Assembly: GCA_018806915.1 (NCBI GenBank)
Contig: JAGKQI010000058.1
Location: 62,001-126,000, forward strand
Direction: 5' to 3'
Origin: Phytophthora colocasiae
Lineage: Eukaryota > Oomycota > Peronosporomycetes > Peronosporales > Peronosporaceae
Length of the DNA stretch: 64,000 nucleotides
Position 1 is the stretch's first letter. Every line of letters starts with the position of its first letter. The notes beneath the pieces were generated by a model, which saw only the letters and a list, made by a program, of their open reading frames with translations, was not told where the DNA came from and did not search any database. Position numbers and translations under genes: made by a program. Below, in pieces: positions 10,289-18,642 of the stretch.

Positions 10289-11272
10289 TCACAGATCCAG
10301 GCTGCGAGGTTCAATCGGTTCCGGAGACGTTCTGCGAAATGTGAGCACCAGCGGCTTCGGAGCGAACTGCATGACCTGGCACATCTTCTTGAAACCCAAA
10401 CGGAAGACGTCATGATGGTTAATGGTGAGAAGTTGATCTCCCACGCTCACCTTGTTGAGCTTTCCACCACTACGACCCACCACGCCAGACTTGGTCATAT
10501 CCTTGACTACAGGGTAAGGCTTGCCATTCTCGGGCTTCAAACTGATTCCAAGAGGGCCATCTTCTTCTCTCCAGATAATGTAGCTCAAGGATCGCTCCAG
10601 GCGCTCACGACTTTTCTGTCGGTCAGTGCGAGCAATAAGGGATGGACGTCGCGGTCTCTTGGTGAGACTCTGTAGCTCATGGGACGAAGGCCTGCGGAAA
10701 CGCAGCACGGCCGGCCGCACGCCGCTGTCCAAGATCTGCATGACCGCGTCAAAAGGCACAATGGAGCGTCTGACACTGCGTTCGTTGACGGAAATGAGGA
10801 AGTCACCTTCGCGGATATTCCACATCCCAGGCAAAGTGTCGTTGCCTTCAGCCACTTCAACACAAGGATAACCCGTAATATCGCAGGATTTAAAGCCAAC
10901 AGAGCCAAGACTGGAGCCATACCAGAGCAGAATCTCGTACTGCAAGTGGTCTTCATCTAGCTCAGCCGGCATGGACAGTGATTCGATTGAGGACGCCGAA
11001 GATGTCGTGGAAGCGGTGCGCTGCATTGAAGTGTTGACGGATCTCCGCAGCTTTAGGCGACACCGTAGGAAAAGCTGTATCTTGCTCGCCGCTTCCTCCT
11101 CGGCAAGAGCCTCGGCAAGCCACTTGTTAAACGATGGCGGCGCAGGGGCAACAGCTTTGACATAGTTGTTGCTCTCTTGCGGCTGCTCTTCCGACATCGA
11201 CCTGTGGTCCATAAGCTGGTTCGTGATCGGAAGGCTGTCTAAGTCGCATACCCGCAGAGCGTCGACACCCAT
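10289..11272 (-). CDS. Double-PDZ protein with an IQ motif (paralog A)
   Basis: A 327-residue intronless protein. I start at the ATG at 11272; the frame extends eight codons more, but only from a TTG. After about 55 unstructured residues comes a helical 'EEEAASKIQLFLRCRLKLRR' segment that fits an IQ (calmodulin-binding) motif. Next are two PDZ-like domains: the first at about 110-200 (SLGSVGFKSCDITGYPCVEV ... GMWNIREGDFLISVNE) and the second at about 225-310 (DGPLGISLKPENGKPYPVV ... VSVGDQLLTINHHDV). The final residues SLDL resemble a class II PDZ ligand. A close paralog of identical length lies next to it at 12482-13465 on the same strand. The family points to a scaffold role; partners are unknown. 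Confidence 0.8.
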   Translation of the reverse strand: MGVDALRVCDLDSLPITNQLMDHRSMSEEQPQESNNYVKAVAPAPPSFNKWLAEALAEEEAASKIQLFLRCRLKLRRSVNTSMQRTASTTSSASSIESLSMPAELDEDHLQYEILLWYGSSLGSVGFKSCDITGYPCVEVAEGNDTLPGMWNIREGDFLISVNERSVRRSIVPFDAVMQILDSGVRPAVLRFRRPSSHELQSLTKRPRRPSLIARTDRQKSRERLERSLSYIIWREEDGPLGISLKPENGKPYPVVKDMTKSGVVGRSGGKLNKVSVGDQLLTINHHDVFRLGFKKMCQVMQFAPKPLVLTFRRTSPEPIEPRSLDL

Positions 11273-12481
11273 TGTGAACTTGAGGCAATACGGCAACCTA
11301 CGGCGAGAAGCTAGTGGCGACTTGAGTTATGATAGACTAGCAAAAAATCGGTTCGGCTGTTCACAACCGGCTCCTACAGCACTTGATGAGACAAGATGAA
11401 GAACGCCAGGGCTGGGGGCAATGCCTGCTGTGCGGATAGGATACTGGTGATGCAGATGGCGGCCGTCATGTCGGGTGCGGAAGCAAAATGCGCCTTAGAT
11501 TTTCCAACGGTCTTCTTTTCCTGTGCTGGAAACCAGTTTGCAAATGGGACGAAACAACAAGGGCCACTTTGAGAACGTCTCTGCTGGAGATTTCAGCGGG
11601 ACGTTACCACGGGGTCAGATAGCAACAAACATCGTGGCATGAAATTCGCGACGGAAAAGATGGCACCAGAAACTCCAACAACGGCAACCACAGGCACGTC
11701 AGATCCACATTTAATTTAGCCAGGAAAATTGGTGATGCCGAAAGTAACTAAGTCGAAATATTGGATACTGGTCAACTTCAGAGATGAAGTTGTCCTGGAT
11801 AGGGACGCGTAATGGCTGGAGCTGATTGAAAGTGCGATGCATTGTTGTTACTTACTGTAGCTAACGATATCCTTAAGACATCCCCGGTGATGCAAGCTTA
11901 ACATAGGTCGACGCGAGTGTAGAAAAATTGACCACAAATGCTCATCGTTTGGTGGGAGTTACCAACACTTGCCCATGCTTTCAGAAGCGGCTATTCACGC
12001 AAGCACGCCATTGCTGCAGTCGTCCATTTCGATGATTAACTTGGTGCATCGCGTGCATTAGAGGAATAGCGGCCCTAACAACGTTTCGTTGCTTGCCCAG
12101 AGCTCTTGCGTGCGCCATGAGATAGCTGGATGTTGCGGCACTCGCTAGTGTAAAAGGACTATGCCATATCATGAGCTGCACATACTTCAGAGTACATGTA
12201 GTCCCTGTTCAAGGTCCAACTACGAGCTCAGCAGCAAAATTACAGCGTTGGTCCTTTTCGGAACGCCAATTCTAGCTTTCGTCAATAGAACGAACAGGAG
12301 GTTTCATCAAAAAGCCGTTTTGCGGTGGAGGGTGCTTCGCTAAAATGTATTCTACTTACCTCTTGTCCATGCCTTCCGTAAAGGAAACATTTGCTGAACG
12401 AGCATGATGTGAGTACATCTTGTCAACTTCAACTTGATGAATACAAAAACAAATGGATCTGACTCCATTTTTTCTTTACTA
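11273..12481. other. 1.2-kb spacer between the two PDZ paralogs
   Basis: No frame longer than about 80 codons is convincing, and I see no RNA gene, repeat array or transposon end. The part next to 11273 should hold the promoter of paralog A, and the part next to 12481 the 3' end of paralog B. A short AC-rich stretch near 11680-11700 is unremarkable. Confidence 0.5.
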
Positions 12482-13465
12482 TTACAGGTCCAGAGTCCGC
12501 ACTCCTTTATCGTTTGGCGGAGGCCCCATTCGCCGGAAAGTGAGAACTAGAGGCTTTGGGGCCGACTTCAGTAGCTGCACCCAGCGCTTACTACCCAATT
12601 TGTAGATATCATGCTGGTTGATTGATATCAATTGGTCTCCAATATTTGCGTGGTGACGTATGATGCTAGTACGATTCATGTCCGCTACAACAGGATATAG
12701 CGAGTCGGATTGCTTTTTCAGGGAGACACCGAGTGGACCGTCACCTTCGCGCCAGATAACGTAGCTCAGAGTCTTTTCCAGCCGCTCACGATTTCGTCTG
12801 CGACCAAGACGCTCTTCATTCGTCGGCTTGCCGTTTTGAGAGGGAATGAGCTGCAGCTCTTGTGAAGTTGGCTTTCGGAAGCGTAAAACTGCCGGTCGGG
12901 CACCAGTTGCAACAATTCGCATTACAGACTCGTAAGACACAGCCGAGATATGAGTACTGCGCTCGTTCACTGCAACCAAGAAATCCCCTTCTTGGATATT
13001 CCACATCCCAGGTAACGACTCGTTGCCGTCAGTATTTTGTACGTACGGATAACCAGTATTTTCGCAAAACCTAAAACCAACACCACCAATACTACTGCCA
13101 AACCAAAGCAGAATTTCGTACTGATAGCAGTCTTCAGGGGTGTTTCTGTCGATTTCGTTGGCGTTTTTCATAATTCCACCTCGAGGGCATGTCATCATAA
13201 TATCATCTTCAGAAGTGCTATCGTCACTACCAGCGTCTTCCTCGGTATCAGTCTCGGCTTCGCAGTCTTCTTTGCTTGTAATAGTCTCTGCTGAAGATGC
13301 AGTGGATGCCAACCGTTGCGGGGACTGGTTCTTGCATTCACTTCCATTGCTTATCTTTCCGGTCGCACACGCTACTATTGATGGCTTTCGCGGGGACCAA
13401 ACGTTGACTTTCCTGACAACATTTCGGATGGAGCCGAGTCGGTCGAGCGTGTCTTGAAACTCCAT
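12482..13465 (-). CDS. Double-PDZ protein (paralog B)
   Basis: A 327-residue intronless protein with the same architecture as the gene at 10289-11272. I start at the ATG at 13465 (MEFQDTLDRLG); the frame continues upstream only to a TTG. The first PDZ-like domain (SIGGVGFRFCENTGYPYVQN ... GMWNIQEGDFLVAVNERS) and the second (DGPLGVSLKKQSDSLYPVV ... ANIGDQLISINQHDI) align without large gaps to paralog A. The C-terminus RTLDL again ends in L-D-L. The N-terminal third differs: it lacks the IQ-like helix and instead carries a serine-rich acidic stretch (EDAGSDDSTSEDD). The pair arose by tandem duplication followed by divergence of the N-terminal region. Confidence 0.8.
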   Translation of the reverse strand: MEFQDTLDRLGSIRNVVRKVNVWSPRKPSIVACATGKISNGSECKNQSPQRLASTASSAETITSKEDCEAETDTEEDAGSDDSTSEDDIMMTCPRGGIMKNANEIDRNTPEDCYQYEILLWFGSSIGGVGFRFCENTGYPYVQNTDGNESLPGMWNIQEGDFLVAVNERSTHISAVSYESVMRIVATGARPAVLRFRKPTSQELQLIPSQNGKPTNEERLGRRRNRERLEKTLSYVIWREGDGPLGVSLKKQSDSLYPVVADMNRTSIIRHHANIGDQLISINQHDIYKLGSKRWVQLLKSAPKPLVLTFRRMGPPPNDKGVRTLDL

Positions 13466-14157
13466 CGAGATGTTATCGTTAGCTTGCAATTTGAAAAGTG
13501 ATCCTCCTAGGACCTAGCTAACCAGTGTTTGGCTGCATCATGGAAGTAGGAGAGGCACGTGAGAACGAAGAAACGTCGGGGAAGGGGGCACGTCTAAGTA
13601 CTGATTCTCGCTTGAAACAAGTTTCTAAACTTACTTCCACGGCAAAACCAAACCACACCTCTTGTTGAATCGACACTGTCGATTGCCGTTTCCAAACATG
13701 GACAGGGAGTTGGTGCTGTCAGCTTGGATTTTGAAGTATTAAATCTACTGCATTGCGTCACTCGTGTGCCACACCAAAACACGTGCAAAGTTAGCATTGA
13801 AACTGTAGCATGGGCTGGGGACCTATCGAACTCGCATCAAATTGTCATTTCCTCTGCTTACATAGTGCAGATTGGAGAGAATATCAGTATCTGCTATGGA
13901 TACTACAATATCCTAGTATCCGATACCGATACGATTCAAGCAAACATGTTCGAATCTGTAGTTGGCTTGACTTCAGCCTTGGGGCTTGCATCTCCCACCT
14001 GGCGTGGTTGAAGTTACCTCCGTTTGAATGCCATGTCACTAAGGAGCTGGATCAACAGTACCGTGTACAACAGTTTTATTCTGTCTTTCACTGTACCACT
14101 CAGCAAGATCCAAAGTGGGGGGAGAAGCTAAGCGGATCGAAAAAGCCCAAAGCGAAG
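13466..14157. other. Divergent intergenic region between PDZ paralog B and PSMA5
   Basis: No supported gene is present. Open frames at 13724-14011 and 13810-14259 are shadows without domains, and the second runs into PSMA5 exon 1. A short run of 'gata/gatacc' units at about 13907-13935 is the only local repeat. The region must hold promoters in both directions. Confidence 0.5.
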
Positions 14158-15164
14158 ATGTTCCAGACCAAGTGCGTAGGCTTCTGCAGCAGCAGCAGCA
14201 GCAGTTTATCCTTCCTTCTGACACTGAGACTAACAATGTTGATGCCTTCTACTCTGTAGCACTGAATATGACCGTGGCGTGAACACGTTTTCGCCTGAGG
14301 GACGACTCTTCCAAGTGGAGTACGCCATCGAAGCCATCAAAGTGAGTTCGACGACACAGACTTCCACACGGGCTAGACTTTATATTAACAACAACGTTTC
14401 GTGATTGCAATGGTATTCAGATGGGCACTACAGCTATCGGTCTTCGCACAAAGGAGGGCGTCGTACTCGCTGTGGAGAAGCGTTTGACGTCGCCACTGCT
14501 CGAGCCTGGCAGGTTGGATCCTTATTCATTATTGATGTGACGAAGCTGTGGCTAGCTACAGAATATCGATGATATTGTATTTTGCTGATATATTTTACTC
14601 TGGTGCAATTTGGACAGCATTGAGAAAATCATGGAGGTGGATCGTCACGTTGGCGCTGCCATGAGTGGCATCACCGCCGATGCACAGACGCTGATCGATC
14701 ATGCACGCGTGGAGGCCACAAATCACTGGTTCTCGTATAATGAACCTGTACGTGTGCAGGCACTGACACAGTCCATCTGCGACTTGGCATTGAGCTTCGG
14801 TGAAGGCTCGGACGAGAACAACCACAAGCAGAAGATGAGCCGTCCGTTCGGTGTAGCGTTGCTACTCGCTGGTGTGGATGAGGCTGGCCCGCAGCTTTTC
14901 TTTTCGGAGCCATCGGGCACTTACTGGCCCGTGAAGGCACACGCTATCGGCTCTGGATCTGAAGGTGCTCTAAACAACCTCAAGGACGGTTACACGGACG
15001 AGCTGACGTTGCAGGAGGCCGAGACTCTCGCTATTGGTGCCCTAAAGCAGCATATGGAGGAAAAACTCACAAGTATCAACGTGGAACTGGCCATTGTTAC
15101 GCGCGAGAAGGGTTTCCACGTCTGCACTGCCGAGGAGTTGGAAGTCGTGATTGCCCGCTTGTAG
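14158..15164 (+). CDS. PSMA5: 20S proteasome subunit alpha type-5
   Basis: Four exons: 14158-14171, 14260-14341, 14421-14512 and 14618-15164. The introns are 88, 79 and 105 nt, and the product is 244 residues (human PSMA5 has 241). The tiny first exon encodes only the first four codons and two bases. Splicing yields the alpha-subunit signature '[20 protein letters not shown]', followed by '[19 protein letters not shown]' and '[19 protein letters not shown]'. The insertion 'NHWFSYNEP' and '[16 protein letters not shown]' are diagnostic of alpha-5. It forms part of the outer ring of the core particle and is non-catalytic. Intron 1 contains a run of AGC triplets at about 14186-14203. Exon 3 to 4 uses the donor AG|GTTGGA, weaker than the others, but the frame demands it. 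Confidence 0.93.
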
Positions 15165-15587
15165 AAGAGCATGTTCACGGAAGGTTGTGAATGGTGGTGA
15201 TCTGCAACTTTAGGTGTTTTAACTCTCGAATGAATGCCAAGTGCGGACCTCATTTGCAATTTTGGCTTTTGTACGTGTCAAATTTCGGTCGGTGTTGCCT
15301 GAGATCTTCAGGCTCGGTGGGTGACGCTAGACGCTTATACTTGCTTTGAATGTGTGTAGTATGGATATGCACGAGTAATGCACACATGGGCGTCTAAGCG
15401 ACCATAACGTAGCACATGTACTACCGATAACCGCCACGGTGGCGTTCACGTCGCTTTCACTGTGGTCTACAGAGCGCTAAACGTGTCCTCCTTAACCACA
15501 TTGCACACTTAGATACAATTAAAAATGATGATCACATGACGCGGTGGTGCCGCTAAAACCTGCCTATTCAACGCATTCATGCCCTGC
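15165..15587. other. 3' intergenic region between convergent PSMA5 and uridine kinase genes
   Basis: The two genes converge here, so the interval should hold both polyadenylation regions. I see no open frame of interest, no hairpin and no repeat. Confidence 0.5.
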
Positions 15588-16520
15588 TCAAGCGCTCGGG
15601 GCCTTGTCATTGTCGTCGATCGAGTCTGAGCGCTCGCTTCCAGACCTGCTACTCCCTGTTAGACTGTGTCCTGCTGTAAAGCTGTGAAGTCTGGAAATGA
15701 TCATGTCGAGAGCCACTGAGTTGACGCCGTGCGGGATAATGATGTCCGCTACGCGCTTCGACTGCTCCACGAACATCATGTGCATGGGACGCACCGTTTT
15801 CATGTACTGGTCCATGACGGACTCGGCCGTGCGACCGCGCTCTTCCATGTCGCGATGCATGCGGCGGACGAGACGGATATCCGCTGCAGTCTCAACGAAG
15901 ATCTTAATATCCATGAGGTCAGCGAGTGCTTGGTCGGCGAAAATAAGAATACCTTCCACAAGAATGACACTGTTGGGCTTCATGGGGGTGGTGGCCTTGC
16001 AGCGCGAGTGCGTGTTGAAGTCGTATACAGGGACGTCCACGGTCTTGCCGGCTCGTAATTGCTTGAGGTGCTTTACCATGAGGTCGGTTTCGAGCGCGTC
16101 CGGGTGGTCGAAGTTGTGCTTGGCGCGCTGCTCCATAGTGAGATGAGCTAGATCCTTGTAGTAGTAGTCGTGCGAGAGGTACGACACGCGGTCAGCGCCA
16201 AACTCGGCCATAATAGCGCGAGAGAGTGTGGTCTTGCCGGATCCGGAGCCGCCACACACGCCCACCACGAGGATCTGATTACCTTCTTCGTTGAGCAGAT
16301 GGCTGGAGCGCTCCAGTCGGAAGCTGGCGCCGGGTTCCGTCGAGTTATTGATGTACACGATATCCTTGACCAGCTCCAGCTCGCTCTTGGTGGTCACAAG
16401 CGGTTGCTGCAGCGCGAACTTCTGGCGCTTGCGGCGTTCTGAGCGCGCGTGTGTGGCCGCTAGCGCCGCCATCAGCGCCACGCACACAGCCATCACCTCA
16501 AAGAAGCTGGCCTTCACCAT
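15588..16520 (-). CDS. Uridine/cytidine kinase with an N-terminal membrane anchor
   Basis: A 310-residue intronless protein starting at the ATG at 16520. The P-loop 'VCGGSGSGKTTLSRAI' lies at about residues 87-102. It is followed by the uridine-kinase landmarks 'LSHDYYYKDL' and 'NFDHPDALETDLM', the uridine-binding 'VPVYDFNTHSR', the 'VILVEGILIFAD' strand and the lid 'RRMHRDMEERGRTAESVMDQY'. This order is typical of UCK/Udk, which phosphorylates uridine and cytidine in pyrimidine salvage. Unlike the soluble animal enzymes, the first 25 residues form a hydrophobic helix (FFEVMAVCVALMAALAAT) followed by basic residues, suggesting a membrane-anchored cytosolic enzyme. No uracil phosphoribosyltransferase domain is fused at the C-terminus; the last 35 residues are serine-rich. 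Confidence 0.9.
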   Translation of the reverse strand: MVKASFFEVMAVCVALMAALAATHARSERRKRQKFALQQPLVTTKSELELVKDIVYINNSTEPGASFRLERSSHLLNEEGNQILVVGVCGGSGSGKTTLSRAIMAEFGADRVSYLSHDYYYKDLAHLTMEQRAKHNFDHPDALETDLMVKHLKQLRAGKTVDVPVYDFNTHSRCKATTPMKPNSVILVEGILIFADQALADLMDIKIFVETAADIRLVRRMHRDMEERGRTAESVMDQYMKTVRPMHMMFVEQSKRVADIIIPHGVNSVALDMIISRLHSFTAGHSLTGSSRSGSERSDSIDDNDKAPSA

Positions 16521-16934
16521 TGCAGACGTGGAAGGAAGGAGAGGGAGAGGAACAACTGAGCAGGGCGGGAGGGCCTTTGCCAGCAGGTCACCAGGTGTGT
16601 GTGTGAGTCGTCGACAGCGAAAGCCGAAATGAAATTCGGCTGCAACGACGATACGGTCTCCGCTGGCCAGCAGCGCGTCAATAGCATTTTGACCAATCGA
16701 AAAAAAAGAACACGATCGGACGAGTGTATGGGTTCATGGAGAGTTGAGCTTTCCATCACCTTGTCCATCAGCGGTATGGGTGCTGCATGCAAGGCTTTAA
16801 TAAGCAGTTGGCCATAAAGCCTTTATGGCCAACTGCTTCAAGTATATGTACTTCAATCAGAGCATGTTTCTCGAGGCACCTGATTCGGTTTCCTTACAAT
16901 TTCGCTACTAGCGCTGCTCGCCTATCCATGGATT
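16521..16934. other. Intergenic region between uridine kinase and NPL4
   Basis: The region should hold the uridine kinase promoter (near 16521) and the NPL4 3' end. Apart from the perfect hairpin at 16802-16838, listed separately, I see no gene or repeat. Confidence 0.5.
16802..16838. repeat. Perfect palindrome, 18-bp arms with a single-base spacer
   Basis: AAGCAGTTGGCCATAAAG at 16802-16819 is followed by one C and then its exact reverse complement at 16821-16838. It lies 3' of NPL4, 97 bases past its stop codon, and could act as a hairpin in that transcript's 3' region or reflect a local inverted duplication. Confidence 0.85.
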
Positions 16935-18221
16935 TTATTGACTGCCCGCGACCGAGTCGATGAGAATCGGGTAACCCGAGTCTAGCGAAATGTTGGTGTC
17001 GCGCACGGCCTGGCAGATGACCGGGATGTCTGTGTTCACGTCAAGAAAGTCTGCCAGGAAGACCAGCAACTGGAAGTCACTGATGCGCTTGGCGTACGGC
17101 TGGTCGCGGTACTTCTGGAGTTGCGCTTTGAGCGCTGCGCGGTTGCGATACACACTTTCGCGATTGAGTTTTGGGAATTCGCAACGCAGTGGCGACTCAT
17201 GCGGCACAACGGGAACGACACACAAGAAGAAATTGTTGTCCACCTCGGTAGCAGGCTTGGCCTCAACAAGGGCAGTAAACGTGTCAGTGACTGCGCAGGC
17301 CTTCGGGTTCTGCTCGTTCTCCACCAATGCGCCAGCTGCAAACATCTCGACACATTGGTCACTGACCTGGAAAGCTTCGAACGACGCTTGGCCCTCCTTG
17401 TCCAGCGTCACCTTCAGCGTGAGAAACAACGACCCCTTGCCGCCTGCATCAGCCTGTAACTGCGCTGCAAGCATAATCTCTCTTGCCGAAAAGTGGAAGT
17501 CATCGTCTTCGCGCGGCGGGTGCGAAAACACCCAGCCGACCTTGTCATAGCCCAATGCTTCTGCCACGACGTCAACCTTGTCTGCATTCGGGTCATCTAA
17601 CACCTCAAATCCGTATGGGTTGCCTTCTTGCGGGGGCTCATAGATAAAATCCACAGTCACCTCCTTGGTTTCGGCATCCACAGAGCCATAGAGCCATCCA
17701 CAGCGCGATTGCTGGAAGGCGAATTGGCGCAGATACGACTGGAAATCATTGCAGCTCGCGCCGTCCAGATGAACCTTGGTCACTTGCGGCTCTTTCTGTG
17801 CGCTGATCTTGAACTCGAACTGAGCATCCATACGCATGAACTCGCCCAGCGTCCAGTACATTTTCATATCACGCAGCGACTTCATTCCAGGTCGGAACGC
17901 CTGCTTGTCGGCGCGGTCGTGGTACGCCACTCGTGTGAGCGTGCCATCCGCATTGATCTTGGTGCCCACGGCCCCGCCTGTGCCCACCGTTTCGCCACTG
18001 TAGTCCAAAAACAGCATGTCACCGTGGCCCACACGCAGCTCGCGCAGAGTCTGGGAGTCAGAAGTCTGCTGCTCACCTTGTTGGTCCAGCGCCAGTTGCT
18101 GCTGCGTAGGAGCGATTGAGTGCTGCTCGAAGATCCACCGCTTGATGTCTGCGATAGTAGAGGACGGTGTCAGGTCCCCTACGCGCCATGTGCCGTTCTT
18201 GGAGCGCACGCGGATGAGCAT
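16935..18221 (-). CDS. NPL4: NPL4, cofactor of the Cdc48/p97-Ufd1 complex
   Basis: A 428-residue intronless protein. Residues 1-80 form a UBX/ubiquitin-like fold (MLIRVRSKNGTWRVGDLTPS). A central MPN-like NPL4 domain follows, with the family signatures 'CGWLYGSV', 'VDFIYEPPQEGNPYGFEVL', 'LGYDKVGWVFSHPP' and, near the end, 'ISDFQLLVFLADFLDVNTDI'. NPL4 with UFD1 recruits ubiquitinated substrates to the AAA unfoldase Cdc48, for example in ER-associated degradation. The zinc-finger cysteine/histidine cluster that precedes the MPN domain in yeast and animals is not visible, nor is a C-terminal NZF finger, so this is the short plant-like form (about 410-430 residues). Neither loss breaks the frame. 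Confidence 0.88.
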   Translation of the reverse strand: MLIRVRSKNGTWRVGDLTPSSTIADIKRWIFEQHSIAPTQQQLALDQQGEQQTSDSQTLRELRVGHGDMLFLDYSGETVGTGGAVGTKINADGTLTRVAYHDRADKQAFRPGMKSLRDMKMYWTLGEFMRMDAQFEFKISAQKEPQVTKVHLDGASCNDFQSYLRQFAFQQSRCGWLYGSVDAETKEVTVDFIYEPPQEGNPYGFEVLDDPNADKVDVVAEALGYDKVGWVFSHPPREDDDFHFSAREIMLAAQLQADAGGKGSLFLTLKVTLDKEGQASFEAFQVSDQCVEMFAAGALVENEQNPKACAVTDTFTALVEAKPATEVDNNFFLCVVPVVPHESPLRCEFPKLNRESVYRNRAALKAQLQKYRDQPYAKRISDFQLLVFLADFLDVNTDIPVICQAVRDTNISLDSGYPILIDSVAGSQ

Positions 18222-18642
18222 CTTGATCTTGGCGAGATTGTACCAAGAATTACAGTTTCTTCAGATATCAGTTTTGACAGGGATCTGTAACACGTTCAAG
18301 TGCGTGGAAGTTGCACAGTGCAATGTGCCTTTACTAAAGGCCCTTTAGACGAAGGCTTCCAACATGGGAACTGAAGAAGCAAGCAAAAGGTACGATACCA
18401 TGTTCAAATACAGAGGCCCTCTCTATCTCCTTCGTTCCCCATACTTCTCCCTCCCACTGGCATGTTACTCCAAGCAGGGGGGGCAGGCGGGGACTAGCAG
18501 AGCAGCCTTGGCAACTGGAACTGAGTAGCGCCCACAAATTAGGAACTAATCTAACAGTCTAGTCTAGATCAAGTCGACCTGGTAGTCGCTCGGCCGATCG
18601 TGCAGGGTGAAAGCTTCTAGACGATCTGCCTGATCTCAGCGC
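18222..18642. other. Intergenic region upstream of NPL4 and downstream of ATAD3
   Basis: It holds the NPL4 promoter and the ATAD3 3' end. I see no supported open frame. The run 'ctaatctaacagtctagtctagatc' near 18545 is a short imperfect repeat only. Confidence 0.5.

Noticed and set aside
14186..14203. AGC triplet run in PSMA5 intron 1 as a functional element
   Set aside because: Six or so triplets in a short intron are a common microsatellite; nothing suggests a role.
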